Origin: Enterocloster lavalensis
Lineage (GTDB): Bacteria; Bacillota; Clostridia; Lachnospirales; Lachnospiraceae
Length of the DNA stretch: 64,000 nucleotides
Direction: 5' to 3'
Assembly (NCBI RefSeq): GCF_902364025.1
Contig: NZ_CABJCG010000018.1
Location: 62,174-126,173 of the forward strand
The position numbers were made by a program, and so were the translations under genes. Of this stretch, positions 11,575 to 19,541 are shown piece by piece. Each line of letters begins with the position of its first letter. The first letter of the stretch is position 1. Below the pieces are notes generated by a model, which saw nothing but the letters and a program-made list of their open reading frames with translations, did not search any database and was not told where the DNA came from.

Positions 11575-12411
11575 CTAATTCTGATGAATCCGTTCGATAT
11601 GTATGGTAAGATACAGCTTTTCATTGTCGGAAACCGTGTAATGGTACTGCTTTTGCAGGTATTCCACGATCCGCTCCACACAGCGGTAGGACTGGCCGTA
11701 CCGCTCCTTTACCATTTGAAACAGCTGCAAATCTGCGTTTTGATCGCTTTTACCTTCGTGAAGCGCCATCCGCTGCGCGAAAAATTTCAGATGGGTCATC
11801 ATCCGGTAATAGCTCAGGGAATCCTCCTGAAACTCGATCCGGAAAAAGTTTCGGATAATGGTGCGGATCTCCTGGACGATTTTTGTGATCTCCAGCGTCT
11901 TGTTCATCTCTGTGCCCATGGTGGCGGTGACAAAATGGAGGGCCAGAAACGCGGCCTCGTCCTCCGGCAGATTGATATCGAACTGCTGGTTCATCATCTC
12001 CACCGCGTCCATTCCCACCTGGAACTCCTCCTTGTAGATCATTTTTGTCTCGAACAGGAGCCGGTTGTGGATCAGCATCCCCTCCCGGCACCGCTTAACC
12101 GTGAAGAAAATGTGGTCCGTCAGGGAGAGATAAAGGTTGTCGGCCAGCTCCTTTCCCAGCAGCAGCTTTCCGTGGGCGATGATCCGGTCCGCGCACTCCA
12201 GGTACTCGTCCGGGATCTCCTTCAAAAGCGCCTCGAATTTGCCGGACAGGTCCCGCACATTTTGGGTGAAAATGCGCTCGATCCTCGTCATGTCCACCGG
12301 GTCGCCGTACTTCTTCCCGAAGGCCACGCCGCAGCCCATGACAATCCGATCCTCGCCCGCCTCATCGGCCACAATGGCAATGTTGTTGTTCAGAATTTTG
12401 ACAAATTTCAC
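11575..12411 (-). CDS. licT: BglG/LicT-family transcriptional antiterminator
   Basis: A 278-aa RNA-binding antiterminator. The N-terminal CAT domain (KFVKILNNNIAIVADEAGED) binds the RAT hairpin, followed by PRD1 (about 65-170) and PRD2 (about 170-278) with conserved His in SLTDHIFF and LALHFVTA. PTS phosphorylation of the PRDs couples activity to sugar supply. The start is the GTG at 12411, nine bases after AAGGAG; this matches the family's usual length and leaves the upstream codons as leader. The leader carries the RAT and terminator that it is expected to act on, so it is autoregulated. Confidence 0.92.
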   Translation of the reverse strand: MKFVKILNNNIAIVADEAGEDRIVMGCGVAFGKKYGDPVDMTRIERIFTQNVRDLSGKFEALLKEIPDEYLECADRIIAHGKLLLGKELADNLYLSLTDHIFFTVKRCREGMLIHNRLLFETKMIYKEEFQVGMDAVEMMNQQFDINLPEDEAAFLALHFVTATMGTEMNKTLEITKIVQEIRTIIRNFFRIEFQEDSLSYYRMMTHLKFFAQRMALHEGKSDQNADLQLFQMVKERYGQSYRCVERIVEYLQKQYHYTVSDNEKLYLTIHIERIHQN

Positions 12412-12442
12412 CCTCACACGCTCCTTTTTAGGCACAAAAAAA

Positions 12443-12496
12443 TACAGGTATCCCAAAGTTTTCACACTACTCCGAAACTTTTGGTCTTGCCTGCAT
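12443..12496 (-). terminator. Leader terminator controlled by LicT
   Basis: The transcript ATGCAGG…CCAAAAGTTTC can pair with GAAAACTTTGG…CCTGTAT, followed by seven T. The 5' arm overlaps the 3' half of the RAT, so LicT binding and terminator formation exclude each other, as in known bgl/lic leaders. Confidence 0.85.
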
Positions 12497-12510
12497 CCCA
12501 GTAACAAACC
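12483..12510 (-). promoter_or_regulatory. Ribonucleic antiterminator (RAT) site
   Basis: The minus strand reads GGTTTGTTACTGGGATGCAG then GCAAGACC, a near-consensus LicT/SacY-type RAT. It lies in the licT leader and overlaps the terminator hairpin. Confidence 0.88.
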
Positions 12511-12537
12511 GCATCAAGTTGATTCATAATTCAATTT

Positions 12538-12584
12538 ATAGACGTCTATGTGGTATTTATAGCATGGCAAATCATAAAAGTCAA
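12538..12584 (-). promoter_or_regulatory. Promoter of the licT operon with downstream palindrome
   Basis: -35 TTGACT (12579-12584), 17-bp spacer, -10 TATAAA (12556-12561). At the expected start site lies the perfect palindrome ATAGACGTCTAT (12538-12549), which could be the operator of a GntR-type repressor. That second layer of control is inference. Confidence 0.75.
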
Positions 12585-12904
12585 GCTTTGACTTTAAATT
12601 CAGGTAATATTACAGTTTTTTTCCGTTTTTTTATGTATATTCCACAATAAAAAAATATCCCCAGAATCAACCACCTGCCGGTGCCGCTCCCAAGGATTTC
12701 TTATCGCGATAAACCGGACTTACAGGGTGGCCGGTCCCGGATTATCTACCAAATAATTGCAGCCAGATTTTCACTCTTCTACGTCAGCCGGGCCGACATG
12801 CCCACGAGTCCGCCGTCGAGGCAGACACCGGCGGCAATCAGCCAGCGTAAGCCCACACACATCCCGACTCGCATAAAGCCAATGGTGGATCCTCCAAATA
12901 CTGC

Positions 12905-13035
12905 GTAAAATCGCCAGTTTGCAGCCCTTCGTTCATAATCAGCCTTGAGGAATTGAGGGCCCGTATGATATCCCCAGCCTTACCCTTGACCGGCGTCTCC
13001 AGAACCAGCAATGTTTTCCCGGTGACCGTAGTCTT
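12905..13035 (-). pseudogene. Relic of a PAS-domain activator
   Basis: The minus strand reads TVTGKTLLVLETPVKGKAGD followed by IIRALNSSRLIMNEGLQ. It aligns with TATGKRLMVLGTPIKDENGN followed by IIRVINTSRLIINENEL of the sigma-54 activator at 17135-18913. Only this PAS segment survives, with no start or flanking domain. A further open stretch to its left (about 12790-12900) reads hydrophobic but is not recognised. It implies that a second activator of the same family once stood beside this cluster. Confidence 0.6.
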
Positions 13036-13043
13036 TAGCGCAG

Positions 13044-13364
13044 CTATTTTCCATTTTTTTCCTCCTCCTTAATTTCCCAGTGAATCAGGAACGTGAGGGC
13101 GGCCCGCAGAGCAATAATGCCGGCGACAATTCCGATTTCTTTCCATTCGCGCACTACAACTGTGCGCAAAATCTCACTCCCCATCTTGAATTCCAGACCC
13201 ATTGCAAGTCCCTTGGCCAAATAAATCTTAGTTTCGGGCGATTTGCGCAAAAATCTGGCGAAACCGGTAAATCCGGAATAAATGATAATTCCAACCCCCA
13301 TGAACTCGAAAATCAGAATTGCCGCGTTGGCAACCAGCGATAAACCCCCTTCTAAATACTCCAT
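13044..13364 (-). CDS. DUF1622 family membrane protein
   Basis: A 106-aa protein with three hydrophobic segments (about 8-32, 47-60 and 72-95) and the family core YLAKGLAMGLEFKMGSEILRTVV. The DUF1622 family is small, membrane-bound and of unknown function. A purine-rich GGAAGGA lies ahead of the ATG. The gene follows the sigma-54 cluster on the same strand but is separated from the GTPase gene by about 195 bp, so co-regulation is uncertain. Confidence 0.8.
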   Translation of the reverse strand: MEYLEGGLSLVANAAILIFEFMGVGIIIYSGFTGFARFLRKSPETKIYLAKGLAMGLEFKMGSEILRTVVVREWKEIGIVAGIIALRAALTFLIHWEIKEEEKNGK

Positions 13365-13559
13365 CTTGCAATCCTTCCTACAGAAATAAAACCAACTACT
13401 GCGCTGTCATAACCGCTGAAACCAGCGCAATGAGGTATGTAGCTTCTGAAGGCTGAACTTCATGACTCTTCTTGCAATTATTAATCCCGCAGGCATGGAC
13501 GGAAGCGTCATAATAACGCCATACAGCCTCAGGCCCGGTTTACAGCCCGCCCATGCATT
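13365..13559. other. Spacer between the GTPase and DUF1622 genes
   Basis: No gene with a start and ribosome binding site is visible. One minus-strand frame (…CKKSHEVQPSEATYLIALVS…) of about 40 codons without a start looks like the tail of a decayed gene. I can say no more. Confidence 0.25.
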
Positions 13560-14612
13560 TTACATTTTAGTATACGGATCCAGATTGATTTCTGAAATTT
13601 CCGGCGCGGAGCCCAAAATGTTCTGGAAAGCCACCAGAGAATCCATCAGATGTTCCGGCTCCAGATCCTTCATGATGAAAACAATCTGGGAGTTCTTCTC
13701 CTCTCCGTTCCAATCAGCGAGATGGCGGGGTGGGTGGATGACGTGCTGCACGCCGTTTATGACAATGGGCCCGCTATCTCCAACATCCACCATGCCCTTG
13801 ATACGCATCATTTTTTCACCGTGAGCGTAAAGCAACATACTCATCCACAGGCCAAAGGCCGTCCAGTCCAACGGCTCATAAAACCTGATCGACATGGAGC
13901 GCACCCCGTTGTCGTGAGGCGTTGGTCTGTCCGGATACTCTGTTTTCAACTGTTCCAGCCTTGTCCTGCGGATCTCCATCTGACTCTGACTGTTGGCAAA
14001 TACGATTTCCGGATCAATCACCCCATTGGCGGCCTCCATCACAATGGCAGCCGGATTAAGCTGACGCAGGCGCTCGCGCATCTCCTGCACCGTCTCTTTT
14101 TCCACAATATCCGTCTTTGTAATAATAATTGTATCCGCGGTAACAATCTGCTTAACGGATTCCGGATTATTTCTCAAATGCAGTTCACCATTGGCGGCAT
14201 CCAGGCAACACACCACACCGTCCACATAATAGCGGTTCGTAAGAACGGGATCCATCAAAATGGAAAAGAGGATAGGCGCCGGATCAGCAAGCCCGGTCGT
14301 CTCAATTACCACCCGGTCCAGCTGAATCCGTCCGCGCTCAGCTTCATTCAGAATCTCCTTCAGCTCATTGATCAGGTCCTCGCGCATATTACAGCAGATA
14401 CACCCGCCGCTTAAGAGCCGTGTTCTCTCCTCGATGCGCCGGATCAGCCGGTGGTCCAGCCCGGCCTGGCCATACTCGTTGATAATCACTGCCGTATTGG
14501 CAAATTTCCCATATTTCAGTACATTGGACAGAAGCGTGGTTTTCCCGCTGCCCAAAAAGCCGGTTACCACGATAATCGGCTTCCTGTTATCTCCATTTGT
14601 CACCTGGCACAC
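13560..14612 (-). CDS. CobW/G3E-family GTPase, putative metallochaperone
   Basis: A 350-aa P-loop GTPase. Walker A is GFLGSGKTT (residues 18-26), and the metal-binding CICC motif is at residues 71-74. ETTGLADPAP and ITKTD follow, and the CobW C-terminal domain starts near 240. G3E GTPases of this type deliver Zn, Co or Ni to client enzymes. Its start overlaps by 13 bp the end of the small CxxC gene and it ends the run of genes behind the sigma-54 promoter at about 16905. The obvious client is the metal-dependent deacetylase/imidase two genes upstream; that assignment is inference. Confidence 0.85.
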   Translation of the reverse strand: MCQVTNGDNRKPIIVVTGFLGSGKTTLLSNVLKYGKFANTAVIINEYGQAGLDHRLIRRIEERTRLLSGGCICCNMREDLINELKEILNEAERGRIQLDRVVIETTGLADPAPILFSILMDPVLTNRYYVDGVVCCLDAANGELHLRNNPESVKQIVTADTIIITKTDIVEKETVQEMRERLRQLNPAAIVMEAANGVIDPEIVFANSQSQMEIRRTRLEQLKTEYPDRPTPHDNGVRSMSIRFYEPLDWTAFGLWMSMLLYAHGEKMMRIKGMVDVGDSGPIVINGVQHVIHPPRHLADWNGEEKNSQIVFIMKDLEPEHLMDSLVAFQNILGSAPEISEINLDPYTKM

Positions 14613-14953
14613 GTCCCTTCCTGAAGCGCCTTAAGAAAATCCGGATCAAGGGGATCCAAATCCCTGTGCGCCATCTCGGAAGCAGCCTTCCACATACCGC
14701 CAAGATCATAAATGACTCTGCTGGCGCCCTTTTTGTCAAACAGCATATATCTGCTTCCGTTCCACTCCTTCAGAGTGAGTCCGTAATAGCTGAGAATCTT
14801 GTTGGCAACGGCCACCCGCCTCAGGCGAAGGCGCATCCGCTCCCGCTGGTTTTCTCCCGCCACAATCTTTGTTTTACTCCTGTAGTTTGCGTCATGGACA
14901 GGCTGATCCGTCCAATGGACGGTCATGATCATTTCACCGCACAGTATACACAT
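14600..14953 (-). CDS. Small MCxxCG protein next to the G3E GTPase
   Basis: A 117-aa protein starting MCILCGEMIMTVHWTD, followed by a basic helix (about 30-55, RERMRLRLRRVAVANKIL) and a compact end (YGLTLKEWNGSRYMLFDKKG…LDPLDPDFLKAL). The N-terminal CxxC could bind metal or be a GTPase contact. I recall similar MCxxCG proteins beside cobW-type genes in proteobacteria, but the function is not known. The start at 14953 leaves CxxC at the very N terminus, with GGAAGGGAAG upstream. It overlaps the GTPase start by 13 bp, which implies translational coupling. Confidence 0.8.
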   Translation of the reverse strand: MCILCGEMIMTVHWTDQPVHDANYRSKTKIVAGENQRERMRLRLRRVAVANKILSYYGLTLKEWNGSRYMLFDKKGASRVIYDLGGMWKAASEMAHRDLDPLDPDFLKALQEGTCAR

Positions 14954-15108
14954 TTCATACACTTCCCTTCCAAACCATGCCCCCGGCAGGCTGCAAGCGC
15001 ACCCGGGTTCCCCGTTCTGAGTCCGGGTCCGCCCGGGAACGAGACGCCGCATACCGAAACTGCTGCGGCGGAAAACAATCCGCCGCAGTGTAGAACCGCT
15101 GAGTTTAA

Positions 15109-15993
15109 TTAAGCTTTCTTCGGAAATCTTTTAATGAACTCGTCAGCCATCTCGTCAAGTGTGCACCAGCGCACGCCTTCGTACTGGTTAATGTGATCAA
15201 TCAAATGCTGGTGGCAGTTAAGGCATTTCATACGGCCGGACACATCCGGGTGAATCGTCATGGGAAACACAGCAAAGTCGTAATTCTCATAGACATAGTC
15301 AAAGGAATCCTCCCACATGCCGAAAATATCCTTAGGATTGTGGAAGCCAAAGCTGTTGGCGGACTTTTTAATAAACATCAGCGGCGGAAGGTCATCCAAA
15401 TCCCAGTTTGCAGGAATTTCCACCAGATCAGTCTCCTCACCACGGATCAGAGGCTTCATCCAGGTATCAGCCGGAGCAGAATAATCAATTTTGCTCCAGC
15501 TGTCGCCTATACGCACATAATAAGGCATGCAGTCATGATGCATAAGGGAATGGTCATATTTAATACCGTACTTTTTGAGGAGTTTGTCTGTGACATTGGA
15601 AAATTCCCACCAGGGAGCCACGTAACCAGTGGGGCCTTTACCGGTGAGCTCGGTAATCAGTTCCACACTCTTTACCAAAATATCTTCTTCCTGCTGCGGC
15701 GTCATCGCAATGGGATTCTCGTGGGAGTACCCATGGGCGCCAACCTCATGTCCCGCCTCAACAATCATCTTCATCTGCTCGGGGAAGGTCTCAATCGAGT
15801 GTCCGGGCGCAAACCAGGTCGCCTTGATGTTGTTCTTAGCGAACAGCTTGAGCAGGCGGGGAATGCCGACTTCACCGGCAAAAAGACCGCGGGAGATATC
15901 ATCCGGGGAGTCCTCACCGCCATATGAGCCCAGCCAACCGGCTACCGCGTCGATATCTACACCATAACCAACCAGAATCTCTTTTTTTGCCAT
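15109..15993 (-). CDS. PgdA/cyclic-imidase-like polysaccharide deacetylase family enzyme
   Basis: A 294-aa NodB-fold metal hydrolase. Metal and catalytic residues are visible as GVDID (D13, D15) and [10 protein letters not shown] (H87, H91), with [23 protein letters not shown] and [10 protein letters not shown]. The sequence belongs to the branch of Helicobacter HP0310/PgdA, which is close to cyclic imide hydrolases and PuuE-type allantoinase. There is no signal peptide, so a cytosolic small-molecule substrate is more likely than peptidoglycan. GGAGG eight bases ahead selects the ATG at 15993. It lies between the C-N hydrolase and the small CxxC gene. Confidence 0.87.
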   Translation of the reverse strand: MAKKEILVGYGVDIDAVAGWLGSYGGEDSPDDISRGLFAGEVGIPRLLKLFAKNNIKATWFAPGHSIETFPEQMKMIVEAGHEVGAHGYSHENPIAMTPQQEEDILVKSVELITELTGKGPTGYVAPWWEFSNVTDKLLKKYGIKYDHSLMHHDCMPYYVRIGDSWSKIDYSAPADTWMKPLIRGEETDLVEIPANWDLDDLPPLMFIKKSANSFGFHNPKDIFGMWEDSFDYVYENYDFAVFPMTIHPDVSGRMKCLNCHQHLIDHINQYEGVRWCTLDEMADEFIKRFPKKA

Positions 15994-16065
15994 CTTATTT
16001 ACCTCCATCTTTTATTTTTGACTTCTGCCTCTTATTAATACTCCTCGGTGGAATAGTAATACAAA

Positions 16066-16857
16066 TTAAAATTTATCATTATAGAGTTTCCTGTTCATAT
16101 CCCTCAGATAGGGAAGGGTCCGGCGCATGCGCTCCACCTCGTCCAGATCCAGCTCCGCCAAGACCACCGCGTCGCCATCCGCGCCGGAATCGGCCAAAAT
16201 CGTGGTATCCGGCGCCACAATCCGGCTCAGCCCGCCGAACTCACTGTCTTTGTCCCTGCCGCAGCGGTTGCAGGCCACAATAAAAGCGCCATTTTCCAGA
16301 GCCCGGCTGCGGGAAGCGATATCCCAGACATAGTAGCGCGCCCTGCCGAAGGCAGATGTATAGACGAGTATATCCGCGCCCTTTCTGACCTGAATTCTTG
16401 CCATCTCTGGAAAGCCTATCTCATAGCAGATCTGCAGCCCTATTTTGCCAAAGGGCAATTCGACTACATCGATACTTTCTCCCGTTTTAAAGCGTTTACA
16501 CTCGTCTCCCCAGAGATGCATCTTCCGGTGGCTGGCTATATAGCCCTCTGGTCCAACCACAACAGCTGTATCATACAGAGCGCCGTTCTCCCCGGCCTCG
16601 ATAATGGCCCCGATAAGATATGTCCCATATCTGGCCGCAAGCTGCTGCATCCATTCAGTGGTGGCTCCGGGAATAGGTTCTGCCAGTGCTTCGTCCTGCT
16701 CTTCCACGCGGTATCCTGTACTGAAAAGCTCCGGCAATACAATCAGCTTCGCGCCCTTCTCTGCGGCACAGATAACCATCTCTTCCGCTTTGCTGAGATT
16801 TGCCTTTTTATCGTTCAGAATACAGTCCATCTGAATGGATGCCACAATCAATTTCAC
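16066..16857 (-). CDS. Carbon-nitrogen hydrolase (nitrilase superfamily amidase)
   Basis: A 263-aa enzyme with the Glu-Lys-Cys triad of the family: E43 in VLPELFSTGY, K112 in SHRKMHLWGDE, C144 in LQICYEIGFPE. Such enzymes cut amides to acid and ammonia. The start is GTG, with AAGGAGG nine bases upstream. It is the first gene behind the sigma-54 promoter at 16897-16914 and is followed after about 70 bp by the imidase-like gene. A half-amidase role in cyclic-imide breakdown fits the context but is inferred. Confidence 0.87.
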   Translation of the reverse strand: MKLIVASIQMDCILNDKKANLSKAEEMVICAAEKGAKLIVLPELFSTGYRVEEQDEALAEPIPGATTEWMQQLAARYGTYLIGAIIEAGENGALYDTAVVVGPEGYIASHRKMHLWGDECKRFKTGESIDVVELPFGKIGLQICYEIGFPEMARIQVRKGADILVYTSAFGRARYYVWDIASRSRALENGAFIVACNRCGRDKDSEFGGLSRIVAPDTTILADSGADGDAVVLAELDLDEVERMRRTLPYLRDMNRKLYNDKF

Positions 16858-16896
16858 GATTATCTACCTCCTTCTCACTTCTTCTACTTATTTTCA

Positions 16897-16914
16897 AAGC
16901 AAACCGCATGCCAA
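16897..16914 (-). promoter_or_regulatory. Sigma-54 (-24/-12) promoter of the amidase/imidase genes
   Basis: The minus strand reads TTGGCATGCGGTTTGCTT: GG (16911-16912) and GC (16899-16900) separated by exactly ten bases, close to the consensus TGGCACG-N4-TTGCW. The implied start is about 30 bp upstream of the GTG at 16857. An EBP gene lies immediately upstream. Confidence 0.88.
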
Positions 16915-17079
16915 TTATCTGATAAATTTATCCATATCTCCACAAGACGCGGTGGTATTTTTGTTTTTTATGAATAATATCTGATTTTTTTACCGCTTTT
17001 TTGTGAATATTTTTTCTGCAAATTGCTGGTCGAACCGCCGTTCAAGCTGGCCTGTGGGCTTCCCAATGTCAGAAATAGC

Positions 17080-17124
17080 AAAAAACTATGCGCCCGTGCA
17101 TAGCTTTTTTGCACAAACGCATAG
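17080..17124 (-). terminator. Hairpin after the activator gene, also a possible enhancer site
   Basis: CTATGCACGGGCGCATAG (17086-17103) forms a 6-bp stem followed by six T on the minus strand, just after the activator stop at 17135. A third GCATAG copy lies at 17119-17124. The repeats are 170-210 bp upstream of the -24 box, a usual distance for an activator enhancer, so the site may serve both purposes. Confidence 0.6.
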
Positions 17125-17134
17125 TTTTTCCTGA

Positions 17135-18913
17135 TCAATCTCTCTTTTTTAACTTCCGGCTGATCGTACTCTGATCCACGCCCAGCGCTTCCGCCATCTG
17201 AACGGTAGTGCCATACCGCTCCCTGGCCATCTGAAGCAGCATATCCTCCACCATCTGGTGAGCCTCCCGCAAGGGTATGATCTCATCCACGGATATTGCC
17301 GCGGTTCGGCGGCTGCTCGTGATAGCCTCCGGCAGACTTTCTGTGCCTATCACGTTCTGAGGCGATAAAACGACCATCCTCTCGATGGTATTCTGAAGCT
17401 CACGGATATTGCCATCCCATTTGTAAGCCATAAAGACATCCATAATTTCCGGTGAAAATACCCGATTCATATGATATTTATGATTGTACTTATCTAAAAA
17501 AAACAGGGACAGCGGCAAAATATCATCCTTCCGCTCTCTGAGCGGCGGGATCTTGATATCCACAACATTCAGCCGGTAATACAGATCCTTGCGGAATCTG
17601 CCTTTAGCGATCTCCTCCAGCAAATTCTTATTGGTGGCCGCGATAATGCGCACGTCTACCGAAATCGACTTCGTGCCGCCCACGCGCATTAACTCATTCT
17701 CCTGCAAAACCCGCAAAAGCTTCGACTGCAGCATAATGGGAATCTCGCCGATCTCGTCCAGAAAAAGCGTGCCCTGGTTGGCCAGTTCAAAAATCCCCGG
17801 CTTTCCGCTCCGCTCCGCCCCTGTAAACGCCCCCCTCTCATACCCAAATATTTCCGATTCCATCAGCGTAGGCGGTATGGCTCCGCAGTTGATTTTGATG
17901 TAAGGACCGTCCTTGCGGCTGCTCATGGAATGGATATAATTTGCAAGAACTTCTTTGCCCACACCGGATTCACCGGTAATGATCACGGCAATATCCGTGC
18001 CGCTGACCTTCATAGCCAGATCGGCCACGCTCCTCATCTGAACGCTATTTGCAATAAACGGCGCATCCCGCTGTTCCTGATTGCGCATATAGGCGATCTC
18101 ACGCTTATAGCCCTCCACCAGCAGATTTGTTTCCTCCAGCTCCTTAAAAAGTTCATTTTCATTGATAATAAGCCGGGAAGTATTGATAACACGGATGATA
18201 TTACCATTCTCATCCTTTATGGGTGTTCCCAAAACCATCAGCCTTTTCCCGGTAGCCGTGGTCTGTATGGCCTGCACGCGGCGCTTGGACTCCAGCACCA
18301 TCCGCGTTATGGAAGGATAATAAATACGCTTTTTCTCAAGCTCGTAGACGCTTTTCCCGATCAGGCATTCCGCCTCCACTCCCCATATTGTCTTTGAGGC
18401 GGAGCTGACCTCCAGGGTAATACCGTTGCTGTCAGATGCATAGATTACGTCCCAGTTTGTTTCGAACAGCTTATTGATATCCTCGCTGATATGGCTGTAG
18501 CTCAGCTCGTCGCCCACATTACCCATATCCACATTGCGAAAGCAAAGCTGCATTGCCCCGACCGTGCGCCCCTGCTCCATTATGTTGCTTTGCAGAACCA
18601 GCCCGTCCTCCTCCCGGAACATGAGTCTGGTTTCCGTGGTATTGCCCAGCATCGTAACAAGACTGGCTCCGTTTTTCTCAATCTCATTGATATCAGAACC
18701 GATCAGCCATTGCCTGGGGCGGTCATGGCGGACGCAGTATTTACTGTTGACCTCAACAATCCTTCCTACCAGGTCTATGATAACCGCCTCGCAGGGCAAT
18801 GCTTCCCAAATGATTCCTTTCGAAAAAGAATCATTCGGCTCCGTATTCATATTAGAAATGCTGAGATCTCCGTTCAACATTCTGTTGTCGTCCGCCATGT
18901 TTTCCACCACCAT
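17135..18913 (-). CDS. Sigma-54-dependent activator (PAS-PAS-AAA+-HTH)
   Basis: A 592-aa enhancer-binding protein. Two PAS-like regions are at about 28-125 and 145-265. The AAA+ domain (about 285-520) has Walker A GESGVGKE, the sigma-54 contact loop GAFTGA and Walker B LFLDEIGEI. A TyrR/Fis-type HTH is at the C terminus (TTVQMAEALGVDQSTISRKL). It is expected to sense a small molecule through PAS and drive the -24/-12 promoters at 16.9 and 19.46 kb. The start is uncertain: the codon at 18913 or the ATG at 18898, neither with a strong ribosome binding site. It follows the DUF1097 gene by about 20 bp. Confidence 0.92.
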   Translation of the reverse strand: MVVENMADDNRMLNGDLSISNMNTEPNDSFSKGIIWEALPCEAVIIDLVGRIVEVNSKYCVRHDRPRQWLIGSDINEIEKNGASLVTMLGNTTETRLMFREEDGLVLQSNIMEQGRTVGAMQLCFRNVDMGNVGDELSYSHISEDINKLFETNWDVIYASDSNGITLEVSSASKTIWGVEAECLIGKSVYELEKKRIYYPSITRMVLESKRRVQAIQTTATGKRLMVLGTPIKDENGNIIRVINTSRLIINENELFKELEETNLLVEGYKREIAYMRNQEQRDAPFIANSVQMRSVADLAMKVSGTDIAVIITGESGVGKEVLANYIHSMSSRKDGPYIKINCGAIPPTLMESEIFGYERGAFTGAERSGKPGIFELANQGTLFLDEIGEIPIMLQSKLLRVLQENELMRVGGTKSISVDVRIIAATNKNLLEEIAKGRFRKDLYYRLNVVDIKIPPLRERKDDILPLSLFFLDKYNHKYHMNRVFSPEIMDVFMAYKWDGNIRELQNTIERMVVLSPQNVIGTESLPEAITSSRRTAAISVDEIIPLREAHQMVEDMLLQMARERYGTTVQMAEALGVDQSTISRKLKKRD

Positions 18914-18933
18914 ATCATCTGCCTGTTCTCACA

Positions 18934-19395
18934 CTACAGCGGATCTGTCCCCGCTTGTTTTTTCTCCGACATTTTCTTTGCCAGGACGTCGGACAGCAGG
19001 CCCAGGCCAATACCGCAGATCAAGGCCACCGCGGTACCTTGCCAGTTATTACCTGAGGCATAAAAAGCCGCGTTTCCTATAAAAGTACCGGGAATAAATC
19101 CCAGGAATCCCAGTTTTGCCTGCCAGCACATAATCGCGGCAAACAGAATTGTGAAGGCTATGCCTGGCACGCCGGGAAGAGCGCTGCTTAAGGCTATGGT
19201 GATAACCCCCCACAAAATCCCGCTCATATTTGTGCAAAAAGCAGACCTTGCTCCCTTTGTTCCCCCTCCCGCGGCAAAGTAACTGGCCCAGCCCAAAAAG
19301 CCAACGAAGCCTATGAGGCTGAGTTCCCCGCTGAGGTAAACCCATGCACCTGCTAAAAATCCGACCGTAATCCCCACTGCTGCAAGATAACTCAT
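18934..19395 (-). CDS. DUF1097 family membrane protein
   Basis: A 153-aa, very hydrophobic protein with about five membrane segments and the core FVGFLGWASYFAAGGGTKGA, typical of DUF1097. The family's function is unknown, but members often sit with transport or catabolic genes. The ATG at 19395 has AAGGAG nine bases upstream. It is the first gene behind its own sigma-54 promoter and precedes the activator. It could be the uptake component for the cluster's substrate (inference). Confidence 0.82.
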   Translation of the reverse strand: MSYLAAVGITVGFLAGAWVYLSGELSLIGFVGFLGWASYFAAGGGTKGARSAFCTNMSGILWGVITIALSSALPGVPGIAFTILFAAIMCWQAKLGFLGFIPGTFIGNAAFYASGNNWQGTAVALICGIGLGLLSDVLAKKMSEKKQAGTDPL

Positions 19396-19454
19396 ACTGT
19401 ACACTCCTTTTCATATAATATTGGCCTGCGTTCATGCTGCCTGATTATATATAC

Positions 19455-19471
19455 AGCAATTTTCATGCCGA
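19455..19471 (-). promoter_or_regulatory. Sigma-54 (-24/-12) promoter of DUF1097-activator genes
   Basis: The minus strand reads TCGGCATGAAAATTGCTG: GG (19468-19469), ten bases, GC (19456-19457), with the TTGCT end conserved. It is about 60 bp upstream of the ATG at 19395. Together with the second promoter at 16.9 kb it brackets the activator gene, implying positive autoregulation. Confidence 0.83.
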
Positions 19472-19541
19472 TTTTATCTCGGATATTTTACAGTATGAGT
19501 CCCTGCAACTAATTCAAGTATAATAAAACTCTTTTACAAAA

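Noticed and set aside
12681..12908. 75-codon plus-strand frame
   Set aside because: It lies in degraded DNA left of the PAS relic, without a ribosome binding site or recognisable product.
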